A stretch of DNA of 64,000 nucleotides from Hathewaya proteolytica DSM 3090 (GTDB taxonomy: Bacteria > Bacillota > Clostridia > Clostridiales > Clostridiaceae), in the NCBI RefSeq assembly GCF_900142225.1, contig NZ_FRAD01000007.1, forward strand, positions 1 to 64,000, in the 5' to 3' direction. A program made the translations under genes and the position numbers. The notes under the pieces are model-generated. The model saw nothing but the letters and a program-made list of their open reading frames with translations, did no database searches and was not told the origin of the DNA. Position 1 is the stretch's first letter; every line of letters begins with the position of its first letter. Shown piece after piece: positions 1 through 7,795 of the stretch.

Positions 1-102
1 GTCCGCCGCTAATCCATCCCCGAAGGGATTTCATCGCTCGACTTGCATGTGTTAAGCACGCCGCCAGCGTTCGTCCTGAGCCAGGATCAAACTCTCAATT
101 TA
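1..102 (-). rRNA. rrs: 16S ribosomal RNA, 5' end (partial)
   Basis: On the minus strand this is the start of 16S rRNA. The universal 27F site AGAGTTTGATCCTGGCTCAG lies at 76-95, followed by the conserved GACGAACGCTGGCGGCGTGC segment and the ACACATGCAAGTCGAGCGA region. Only about the first 100 nt are present; the gene continues past the left edge. The 5' end is placed near 102 by analogy with E. coli numbering (AGAGTTTGATC begins at nt 8). Confidence 0.96.
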
Positions 103-332
103 AGATGATGCTAGAAACTTGTTTCGTGCAGCATCTTACTCATCAGCTGCGCTGAGGAGTTACCTTGCTACCCTAACTTGTATCTGCTCTTTTATTGAGA
201 TATTATCTCTTGCTCGAAGCATTACTTGCTAAGCATTTTACTTACTTGTTATTCAAAAGAATACGAGTTTGTTTATTTCTTTTATTCTGTTTAATTTTCA
301 AAGACCAATGTAGCTACATAAGCTACTTTAAC

Positions 333-361
333 ATAATATCAAGTTCATATTTATTTGTCAA
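333..361 (-). promoter_or_regulatory. rRNA operon promoter (sigma-A type)
   Basis: A perfect TTGACA (-35, 356-361) is separated by 17 bp from TATTAT (-10, 333-338), reading leftward into the 16S gene. Transcription would start near 326, exactly at a small hairpin (GTAGC at 322-326 pairing with GCTAC at 310-314). A roughly 220-nt leader then runs to the 16S 5' end. No second tandem promoter was recognised. Confidence 0.85.
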
Positions 362-393
362 TACATTTCTTTAAATATTTTACTAATAATCTT

Positions 394-449
394 GTAAAAA
401 ACAAACTCTAAGCTCTGGTATAGAGCAAGAACTCTAACCAAAGCTTAGA
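394..449 (-). terminator. Rho-independent terminator of the collagenase gene
   Basis: On the minus strand, arms at 432-449 and 407-425 form a stem of about 17 bp with few mismatches, followed by a T-rich tract (TTTGTTTTTTAC). It lies about 50 nt after the collagenase stop codon and insulates the rRNA promoter from upstream transcription. Confidence 0.85.
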
Positions 450-500
450 ATTGTTCATTATAGAATCAATTATCTATTGTTTTGTGAAATTAAATTTTAC

Positions 501-3500
501 TTATCTTATACCTTTTATTGATACGTTGTAGTTTATATTTGAACTACCGTAAGAGTATAACATGATAAAGTATTTACCTGGAGCAGCTTCAAAGCTTCCT
601 GAACCACCCTGTGCGTCAGAATTCTGGTTCCAACATACAAAGTTATTTTCATTTCCTTCTCTGAATACTACCCATGTGTAGTTATATCCTGCACCGTCAA
701 CTCTTATATCAACTTTTCCATAGTTGTCTACATTAAATGCGAATAAATCACAATCACCTGCAGTTAATGTACCTTGTCCTTTTGTATTACTCTTTATAAC
801 AGCACTAGCTTGTGAAGCAGTATCGTTTGGCTCGATTTCGTTTACGATACCATCTACTGGTTGTCCCTGGTTTGATCCGTAAGATTTTATTCCAGACATT
901 ACTAAGCTATAGTCTCTGTTGTATACACTGCTTGTTGCGTAGAACTGGATGTAGTATTTTCCTGGTGCAGCATTGAATTTACCAATTTTAGAGTTTCCGT
1001 CTGTGTACTGTGGCCAACAAACATAGCTGCCTGGGTTATTAGCATTGAATACAACCCATGTTGCACTTGTATTAACGCCTGTAACTTTTATCTCTACTTC
1101 CCCTGACTTATCAACTTCAAAAGCATAGTAGTCGAAGTCATCTGTATCGCTAAGTCTACCATTTAGAACAACGTTGTTTCCAAGGAAACCGTTCTTATCG
1201 GCATCTGCAAAAGTATCATTTGATTCTTTTTCAGTTGTTAAAGCAGCACCTGGAGTAACTGGATCTACTGGATCTACTGGGTCTACTGGGTCTACAACAA
1301 CATCTTTAGTTACAACTATAGTCATTGTTTTTTCACCTGTAGCACCTTTTTCATCAGTAACTTTTAATGTTACTGTAAATGTTCCATCTGTTGCAAATGC
1401 GTGAGTTGGATTTGCCTCTGTGCTTGTAGTTCCATCACCAAAGTTCCATTTCTGAGATACTATTCTTCCATCCATATCAGCAGATCTGCTTGAACTGAAG
1501 CTTACTGATTCATTTACTTTTGCAGCTGATTTTGCATCTATAACAGCTATTGGAGCTTGGTTTTCTGGATTTACAACTGAGCTGTTGTCATTTAATAATC
1601 CTCTAAATACTATGTTAAACTGGTATGCACCATTAACAACTTTGTAGTTAGTGAAGTAGCAAGTTACTGTTTCGTAGCCTGACCATCCCATATTTGATAA
1701 CTGTGCAAGCATTTCATTTGCTTTTGCGTTCATTGCTTTCCAGTCTGCTGTCTTGCCTTGTGAAGCTGAACCTGTATAAACTCCTTCTAATTTAAATGTG
1801 CTGAATTTTGGTGAAGTAGTTTTAGATTCACTGAAGCTGTTTATTCCTGTAGCACTCATTAAGTCGCTTTTTATCTGAGCTAAGCTTCTTTTTGCATGAG
1901 TCTGTACGTAAGCATCTGATACAAGTGGAGTTCCTATTGTAGAATCAGCTAGAACCCTCTCCATGTATGCCTGGTAAGCAGCTTCTGTGTTTGAGTTGTT
2001 AGCCTGGTTTTGTAGAATAGTTCTAAATGAATTTATATCAGATTTAACTATACTTTCATTTATATTTCTTAATGTTGCTATATCATTATTGTAGATGTAT
2101 GATACGTACGCCCAACCATAGTTATAGAAATCCCATCCACTTGCATATCCTGATTTGAATAATCTGCTTAGAGTAAACCTCTTAGCCTGATCTGAAGAAA
2201 GGTAGCCTATAATAGCAGATCTTGGCTGAACACCATTTGTTCTTGTTGAACCTGCGAAGAACTCTGCAGTTCCTTCATCAAACCATTCTAATTCATTATT
2301 TTTGTAGAAGTCTCCTTGGCCCCACATACCTGGCACTTGGTACTTACCTTGTAAATAGTGAGTGAATTCATGTCTGAATAATTCTTCTAAGCTGTATACG
2401 CTTTCCTCTCTAGTTCTTTCATAAGTGTAGAATGTTCCATAAGGCTCGATATACATACCACCATTATCGGTACTAATTCCATTTAAATAGGAGTTCATCT
2501 TGTATTCTTCTGGTGAGTTAAATAATCTGATTGTAAGAACTTTATCAGCATTGTTTGGTTCTAAAGCTTTATCAACTCCATTAACTCTGAAGAATTGAGA
2601 TTCAACTTCTTTAGTTGCCCAATACATTCTTTCGATCTTTTCTGGTGATACTTTGTCTCCAGCTTGAATCTGGATTGCTCCATCGTCAAATGTATAGTGT
2701 TTAGGCATCCAGAACTCATTACCTTCTTTTTGAAGTTGTTCGTAGTTGATGTTTTGTCCACGAGAGTTTATGCCATTAAAGTTTTCACTTATCTGACTTG
2801 CAGCTGAGAAGAATACTGCCGAGTATTTTTGTGCATTGTCCATTTTTGTAGTTAATAACTGTAATATATAATTTTGATTGCTATATAGCTTTCCTAACTG
2901 ACCCATGTAGTATAATCCATTATCAACTAACCACTGATCATTTGAACTCAAATTTCTCAAATCAGATATATGAATTAAGGCATCAATGAATGTATCAATT
3001 TTCCCGAAAGATGGCATTGATGTAGCATCTTGTCCCCAATAATCGTAGGTTTCCATGTAGTATACATATCCTACACCGCTCATTACTTTAAATACCGCAT
3101 TAGATTTCTTAAGGTCCTTTAAGTATTCAACATAATTCGTTCTAAAGTCTTCTATTAATCTTGCGGCTTGATTTGCAATGGTTGTATCACAAGTTGAGTT
3201 TCCGATCAACGAACCGAAAGCTTCTATAACATTGTTTTGAACTTCAGTTCCGTAGTTGCAATACGGGTTATTTAGGATGTTTCTCTGTGCAGGAAGTGCT
3301 AATTTTGCCATATCCTTTGTCCACATTCCTGGGAAATCAGCTGTATTGTAGTATCCTAAATAGTAACCTGATCTTATAACCTCAACTATAGTAGGTATTC
3401 CCTTATCATCAGTTGATGTAAAGCTAGCTCCTCTTGTTGCAAGATCAGATAATAAATATTTGAAACGAGCTGTATCATTGTAGAATGATCTACTTTCTGC

Positions 3501-3941
3501 AGTGTTCTGGAATAAATCTGAAATGTTTTCCCATGAAGTACTTGCAATTGCGTTCATCATTGATGAGTAGCTCATAGATTTTAACTGTGCTAAAGTGTAT
3601 GAAGGAAGACCTGCAACAGCTCTCTGTCCACTTGGAGCGTTCTGTGGCTTATTTGGCATAGTTGTTTTGATAGCTTTCATATCCTTATCTCTTACGAACA
3701 TGAAGTCATCTGATGATTCCTCTCTCATTCCCATTATAGCCTTAGTTACTTCATCTTTGCTTGCACTGCTTAAATCCAAAGTCTTCTGATCCTTCTGGAT
3801 TTTTTGGTTAACTGGAACCATGTTTCTTACTGGTGCTGCTGCAAGAACTACTGAGCTTGTATTTACAGCTGTAAATACAGCTACACATGTTAGAGCTAAC
3901 TTCTGTCTTAATCCGCTAGATTTCTTTGTTTCTCTTTTCAT
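501..3941 (-). CDS. Secreted clostridial collagenase (peptidase family M9)
   Basis: An 1146-residue secreted zinc collagenase. Residues 1-35 are a signal peptide (MKRETKK basic start, hydrophobic stretch, VVLAAA cleavage region). A propeptide and the M9 activator (N) domain occupy about 60-400. The catalytic gluzincin domain carries HEFTH at 524-528 and the third zinc ligand Glu556 in EWFDEG. This spacing matches the ColG pattern (H523/H527/E555, established knowledge). A PKD domain (about 800-885) is followed by a VDP-repeat linker, encoded by 9-nt tandem repeats around 1258-1300, and two C-terminal PPC/collagen-binding domains. The order M9-PKD-PPC-PPC matches ColG/ColH. The start codon follows AGGAGAGG at normal spacing. 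The gene sits alone between murD and the rRNA operon, with its own long upstream region and terminator. Whether it is col A, G or H type cannot be fixed without alignment. Confidence 0.95.
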   Translation of the reverse strand: MKRETKKSSGLRQKLALTCVAVFTAVNTSSVVLAAAPVRNMVPVNQKIQKDQKTLDLSSASKDEVTKAIMGMREESSDDFMFVRDKDMKAIKTTMPNKPQNAPSGQRAVAGLPSYTLAQLKSMSYSSMMNAIASTSWENISDLFQNTAESRSFYNDTARFKYLLSDLATRGASFTSTDDKGIPTIVEVIRSGYYLGYYNTADFPGMWTKDMAKLALPAQRNILNNPYCNYGTEVQNNVIEAFGSLIGNSTCDTTIANQAARLIEDFRTNYVEYLKDLKKSNAVFKVMSGVGYVYYMETYDYWGQDATSMPSFGKIDTFIDALIHISDLRNLSSNDQWLVDNGLYYMGQLGKLYSNQNYILQLLTTKMDNAQKYSAVFFSAASQISENFNGINSRGQNINYEQLQKEGNEFWMPKHYTFDDGAIQIQAGDKVSPEKIERMYWATKEVESQFFRVNGVDKALEPNNADKVLTIRLFNSPEEYKMNSYLNGISTDNGGMYIEPYGTFYTYERTREESVYSLEELFRHEFTHYLQGKYQVPGMWGQGDFYKNNELEWFDEGTAEFFAGSTRTNGVQPRSAIIGYLSSDQAKRFTLSRLFKSGYASGWDFYNYGWAYVSYIYNNDIATLRNINESIVKSDINSFRTILQNQANNSNTEAAYQAYMERVLADSTIGTPLVSDAYVQTHAKRSLAQIKSDLMSATGINSFSESKTTSPKFSTFKLEGVYTGSASQGKTADWKAMNAKANEMLAQLSNMGWSGYETVTCYFTNYKVVNGAYQFNIVFRGLLNDNSSVVNPENQAPIAVIDAKSAAKVNESVSFSSSRSADMDGRIVSQKWNFGDGTTSTEANPTHAFATDGTFTVTLKVTDEKGATGEKTMTIVVTKDVVVDPVDPVDPVDPVTPGAALTTEKESNDTFADADKNGFLGNNVVLNGRLSDTDDFDYYAFEVDKSGEVEIKVTGVNTSATWVVFNANNPGSYVCWPQYTDGNSKIGKFNAAPGKYYIQFYATSSVYNRDYSLVMSGIKSYGSNQGQPVDGIVNEIEPNDTASQASAVIKSNTKGQGTLTAGDCDLFAFNVDNYGKVDIRVDGAGYNYTWVVFREGNENNFVCWNQNSDAQGGSGSFEAAPGKYFIMLYSYGSSNINYNVSIKGIR

Positions 3942-4730
3942 TTTTTCCCTCTCCTTTTATTTTTTTATTTTTGTGTTGAACAATAATTAATTGTTCCAAG
4001 CTTTAGCTATAGCAACCCTTGCTAAAGCAAGAAACCTTTTTTTAATAAAGCAATTGGCCTAAATCACCCTTTTAGCAATATAGTTATTTCGTTAACAAAG
4101 GCTTATTTAAACGAAAGTGATTGTCCTATTATAATAATTATTAAAATCATCACCGGCAACAATTTTGCAATTACGCCTTAATGTTCTTGCAGAATTTGTA
4201 TTATAAATACATATTTCTTAAATTATTATAAAATCAAATAAAACTATTCTAGTATCGCAATCACTTGTGTTTCCGTGAAAAGCTTTTGTTTATTTAGGTT
4301 AATATTATGTTAATACTTTTTTAACGTTTTGTAAAGTGCATTTTATAATTTTCTCAATATTATGTATAATGTTATTGTATTGTCATGTCGATTTTTATTT
4401 TTCAAAATTTGTTCACATTATCGCTGGATAAATTAATACATTTTATAAATAAATATATGTTTCTCAAAAAAAATTTCCTTTATATGTATGCCTTGGTGAT
4501 TCTTAAATATTATTTGTTTTTAATTTATATATTATATAAAACAAAATTTGCGAAAACCTTAAATTTCATTAAAACTTTATTGTTATTTATTTAACAATGA
4601 TAAGGTTTTCTATATTTATGTATTTTTTTGGTATTCAATAATTATTTTTTTTTAATATTGTTTTTGAACTAATTAAAAAAGTTCAAAAAAAGTTCACAAA
4701 TTGTCCTTCTCCTCTTCCATCAAAGGGCGC
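3942..4730 (-). other. Long AT-rich intergenic/leader region upstream of the collagenase gene
   Basis: About 790 nt without a credible gene. Near the collagenase start, on the transcribed strand, are two perfect hairpins: 7 bp at 3978-3996 and 8 bp (GCTTTAGC/GCTAAAGC, 4000-4007 with 4021-4028). Farther up, AAGTGATTG (minus strand, 4258-4266) is complementary to CAATCACTT (4115-4123), a possible long-range stem. A perfect 10-bp inverted repeat lies at 4661-4689. No known riboswitch consensus was recognised. The promoter was not located with confidence. Confidence 0.5.
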
Positions 4731-4779
4731 AAAAATAGAGCAGCGCTACCATGATGTACAATCAAAGCAACACTGCTCT
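4731..4779 (-). terminator. Terminator downstream of murD
   Basis: Arms AGAGCAG/CTGCTCT extend to about 13 bp with G-U pairs (4767-4779 with 4737-4749), followed on the minus strand by ATTTTTG. It lies 45 nt after the murD stop. Confidence 0.75.
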
Positions 4780-4823
4780 TTATTAATAAATAATTTCACA
4801 CTTAAACCATTTTAAAACTATGA

Positions 4824-6206
4824 CTACTCTAAGTTGTTCACAATTGATTTAAATATATTGCCTCTCACTTCAAAATTGGGGAACATATCAAAACTAGCAC
4901 TGGCAGGTGATAAAAGTACATAATCCCCATTTTCTGCAATAGCTTTAGCCTTATTCACAGCTTCCTCCATGTTATCCACAACACAAGTAGGAATTTCTAT
5001 ATTTTTCTCTTCTTTTAGTTTCATGAATGCCTCTTGAATTTTCACTTTTGTGTCACCTAAAAGAATCATGGACTTTATATATTTATAACCTTGGTCAGCT
5101 AAGGGCTGGTAAGAAATATTTTTATCATAGCCCCCGGCAATAAGTATCACCGGCTGAGGGAAAGAACTCATAGTTGCAAGAGTTCTCGTTGGGCTAGAGG
5201 CAATAGAGTCATTAAAGTACTTAACGCCTTTAATTTCTCTTACAAATTCACCCCTATGCTCAACACCAGCAAAGGTTTCTGCAACCTTCTTCATATTTTC
5301 TATATCAACTTCCTCATTTACAGCTAAAAACGCTGTTAGATAGTTTTCCACATTGTGCATACCTTTTATCACGATATCATCTTTTTTGCAAACTGCTTTA
5401 TCTTTAACATACAATACATTTTCCTTAAAGTATGCCCCGCTTTCAATATCCCTTTTACTACTGAAAAGTTCGACGGATCCTTTTCCTTCTGAAATCATGG
5501 AGTATGTTATTTCATTTTCCCTGTTCAATATCAATCTTCCATCATGTTGCTGATATTTAAAAATATTTTTCTTTGCATCAATATACTCCTGCATATCTTT
5601 ATGCATATCAAGATGATTTGGGCTTAAGTTGGTGATGGCTGCTATATCAACAGAAACGTCCATGGTCATAAGTTGGAAACTTGAAAGTTCTACAACCACT
5701 CTATCCCCAGCTGTTATTTCTTCAATAGAGGCAAATAAAGGTTTTCCTATATTTCCGCCGACCCATGTTTTAAATCCTTGCTCTGAAAGCATTTTATATA
5801 TAAGGGTCGTGGTAGTAGTTTTTCCGTCACTACCTGTCACACCGTAAATTTTACACGGACAGTATTTGACGAATTCCTCCATTTCCGAAGTTATATATGC
5901 CCCTTCTTCCTTTGCTTTTACAAGAGCAGCATTGTCTATTCTCATAACAGGAGTTTTGAACACCACATCAAAACCTACAAGTTTATCCAAATATCCTTCC
6001 CCTAGTACAAGGTCCACATGATTTTCCCTAGCTCTTTTCATAAACTCATCATCAATTTTATCTGCAGTTTTCTTATCAAAGGCAGTTACCTTTGCCCCAA
6101 GCTCTACTAGGAAGAATATAAGAGGCATATTGCTTATTCCTACACCCACCACTGCTACGTTTTTACCTTTTATGAATTTTTTAAATTCTTCAAAGTTCTT
6201 TCTCAT
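4824..6206 (-). CDS. murD: UDP-N-acetylmuramoyl-L-alanine--D-glutamate ligase
   Basis: Adds D-Glu to UDP-MurNAc-L-Ala in cytoplasmic peptidoglycan precursor synthesis. About 460 residues, normal for MurD. The N-terminal Rossmann-type UDP-binding segment reads VAVVGVGISNMPL. The ATP loop is GVTGSDGKTTTTT, and the central Mur-ligase motif is NLSPNHLDMHKDMQEY. The C-terminal domain carries HRGEFV and SIASSPTRTLA. An in-frame GTG eight codons upstream exists, but the ATG at 6206 is preceded by AGGTGGTG at ideal spacing, so it is preferred. It lies 37 nt after glyQS, probably on the same transcript. Confidence 0.95.
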   Translation of the reverse strand: MRKNFEEFKKFIKGKNVAVVGVGISNMPLIFFLVELGAKVTAFDKKTADKIDDEFMKRARENHVDLVLGEGYLDKLVGFDVVFKTPVMRIDNAALVKAKEEGAYITSEMEEFVKYCPCKIYGVTGSDGKTTTTTLIYKMLSEQGFKTWVGGNIGKPLFASIEEITAGDRVVVELSSFQLMTMDVSVDIAAITNLSPNHLDMHKDMQEYIDAKKNIFKYQQHDGRLILNRENEITYSMISEGKGSVELFSSKRDIESGAYFKENVLYVKDKAVCKKDDIVIKGMHNVENYLTAFLAVNEEVDIENMKKVAETFAGVEHRGEFVREIKGVKYFNDSIASSPTRTLATMSSFPQPVILIAGGYDKNISYQPLADQGYKYIKSMILLGDTKVKIQEAFMKLKEEKNIEIPTCVVDNMEEAVNKAKAIAENGDYVLLSPASASFDMFPNFEVRGNIFKSIVNNLE

Positions 6207-6243
6207 TTTCACACCACCTAAAAATGCCACCTAAATTCTAGTT

Positions 6244-7635
6244 CTAGAATTGAATCTTTTCTTCTATGAATTTATCTAGCTCTTCTATTTTTATTCTTAT
6301 CTGATCCATGCTATCCCTATCTCTTACAGTTACAGTGTTATCCTCTAAGGTATCAAAGTCCACAGTGATACAATACGGAGTACCAATTTCATCCTGTCTT
6401 CTATATCTCTTTCCTATACTTCCTGTTTCATCATAATCCACATTGTACTTCTTTCTAAGCTCTGCATATACTTCATCGGCCTTTTCAGAAAGCTTCTTTG
6501 AAAGAGGTAGGACCGCAGCTTTAAACGGAGCCAAGGCTGGATGGAAATGAAGTACATTTCTTGAATCTCCATCCTGAAGTTGTTCCTCATCATAAGCTTC
6601 TACAAGGAAAGCCAAAGTAACTCTATCTGCACCTACAGATGGTTCAACACAGTATGGTACATATTTTTCATTAGTATTAGGATCCATGTAGCTCATGTCA
6701 GTGCCTGAATGTGTTCCATGTCTATTTAAGTCGTAGTCTGTTCTATCGGCTATGCCCCAAAGCTCACCCCACCCAAATGGGAACAAGTACTCTATATCTG
6801 TAGTGGCATTACTGTAGAAGGATAATTCCTTCTCCTCATGATCTCTATATCTTACATTTTCCTTTGATAATCCTAAATTGTAAAGGAAATTTAGGCAATA
6901 TTCTTTCCAGAATGCAAACCATTCAAGATCCGTACCTGGTTTACAGAAGAATTCTAATTCCATCTGTTCAAACTCTCTTGTTCTAAAAGTGAAGTTACCT
7001 GGTGTAATTTCATTTCTAAAGGATTTTCCTATTTGTCCTATACCAAAGGGGATTTTCTTTCTTGTAGTTCTCTGCACAGATTTAAAGTTCACAAATATCC
7101 CTTGAGCAGTTTCTGGTCTTAGGTATACTTCTGATTTTGAATCCTCTGTTATACCTTGAAAAGTTTTATACATAAGATTAAACTTTCTTATATCTGTAAA
7201 ATTCTTTTTTCCACAGTTTGGGCACACTATTTCGTGTTCTTTAATGTAAGCGGCATACTGTTCATTAGTCCACCCATCTGCTGATGCCACTTCTGCACCC
7301 TGGGATGTCATGTAATCCTCAATGATTTTATCTGCTCTAAATCTAGACTTACAATCCTTACAATCCATTAGAGGATCGGAGAAGTTTCCCACGTGTCCTG
7401 TAGCTACCCAAGTTTCTGGATTCATGATTATAGCCGAATCTATACCTACATTGTAAGGGCTCTCTTGTATAAACTTCTTCCACCATGCTTTTTTAACGTT
7501 ATTTTTTAACTCTACACCAAGAGGACCATAATCCCACGAATTTGCAAGTCCTCCATATATCTCTGACCCTGGAAAGACAAAGCCTCTAGTCTTACACAGT
7601 GCAACGATTTTTTCCATAGTTTTTTCAACTGCCAT
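6244..7635 (-). CDS. glyQS: Glycyl-tRNA synthetase (homodimeric, class II)
   Basis: Charges tRNA-Gly. The product of about 463 residues is the single-chain alpha2 type, not the split GlyQ/GlyS type. The N-terminus (RGFVFPGSEIYGGLANSWDYGPLG) contains motif 1 features. Class II motif 2 (FRNEITPGNFTFRTREFEQMELEFF) and motif 3 (PSVGADRVTLAFL) are clear. An insert with CxxC pairs (DCKDCKSRF, CPNCGKKNF) suggests a zinc site. ATG 7635 is chosen because TTAGGAG lies 8 nt upstream; the GTG three codons earlier lies inside that Shine-Dalgarno. The 77-nt leader is too short for a T-box. Confidence 0.95.
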   Translation of the reverse strand: MAVEKTMEKIVALCKTRGFVFPGSEIYGGLANSWDYGPLGVELKNNVKKAWWKKFIQESPYNVGIDSAIIMNPETWVATGHVGNFSDPLMDCKDCKSRFRADKIIEDYMTSQGAEVASADGWTNEQYAAYIKEHEIVCPNCGKKNFTDIRKFNLMYKTFQGITEDSKSEVYLRPETAQGIFVNFKSVQRTTRKKIPFGIGQIGKSFRNEITPGNFTFRTREFEQMELEFFCKPGTDLEWFAFWKEYCLNFLYNLGLSKENVRYRDHEEKELSFYSNATTDIEYLFPFGWGELWGIADRTDYDLNRHGTHSGTDMSYMDPNTNEKYVPYCVEPSVGADRVTLAFLVEAYDEEQLQDGDSRNVLHFHPALAPFKAAVLPLSKKLSEKADEVYAELRKKYNVDYDETGSIGKRYRRQDEIGTPYCITVDFDTLEDNTVTVRDRDSMDQIRIKIEELDKFIEEKIQF

Positions 7636-7721
7636 AATTTTCACTCCTAATCTTATTTCATTAGATATATAGATTATATAGTTTTTTTCCTTTTAGGGCA
7701 ACTAAAGTTTATAACTACAAT

Positions 7722-7768
7722 AAAAAAGAGGAACCCCCTTTTAAATATTTACCATAGGGTTTCCTCTT
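7722..7768 (-). terminator. Terminator after lysS
   Basis: AGAGGAAACCC (minus strand, from 7768) pairs with GGGGTTCCTCT ending at 7727, followed by TTTTTTATT. A strong GC-containing stem 28 nt after the lysS stop separates lysS from glyQS. Confidence 0.88.
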
Positions 7769-7795
7769 TAAAATACAAATATCTATTCCTAAAAT

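Noticed and set aside
1258..1300. Minisatellite or CRISPR-like repeat
   Set aside because: The 9-nt repeats encode the Val-Asp-Pro linker of the collagenase and have no spacers.
4021..4300. Cyclic-di-GMP riboswitch (type I or II) before the collagenase gene
   Set aside because: Neither the GEMM GGCAAACC/GACGCAAAGCC core nor the type II core could be found on the transcribed strand.
4385..4594. 69-codon plus-strand ORF upstream of the collagenase gene
   Set aside because: Its Phe/Leu/Ile/Lys-rich product simply mirrors the AT-rich DNA, there is no Shine-Dalgarno, and no family is recognisable.
7645..7721. T-box leader of glyQS
   Set aside because: Only 77 nt separate the lysS terminator from the gene and no GGTGGNACC motif is present.
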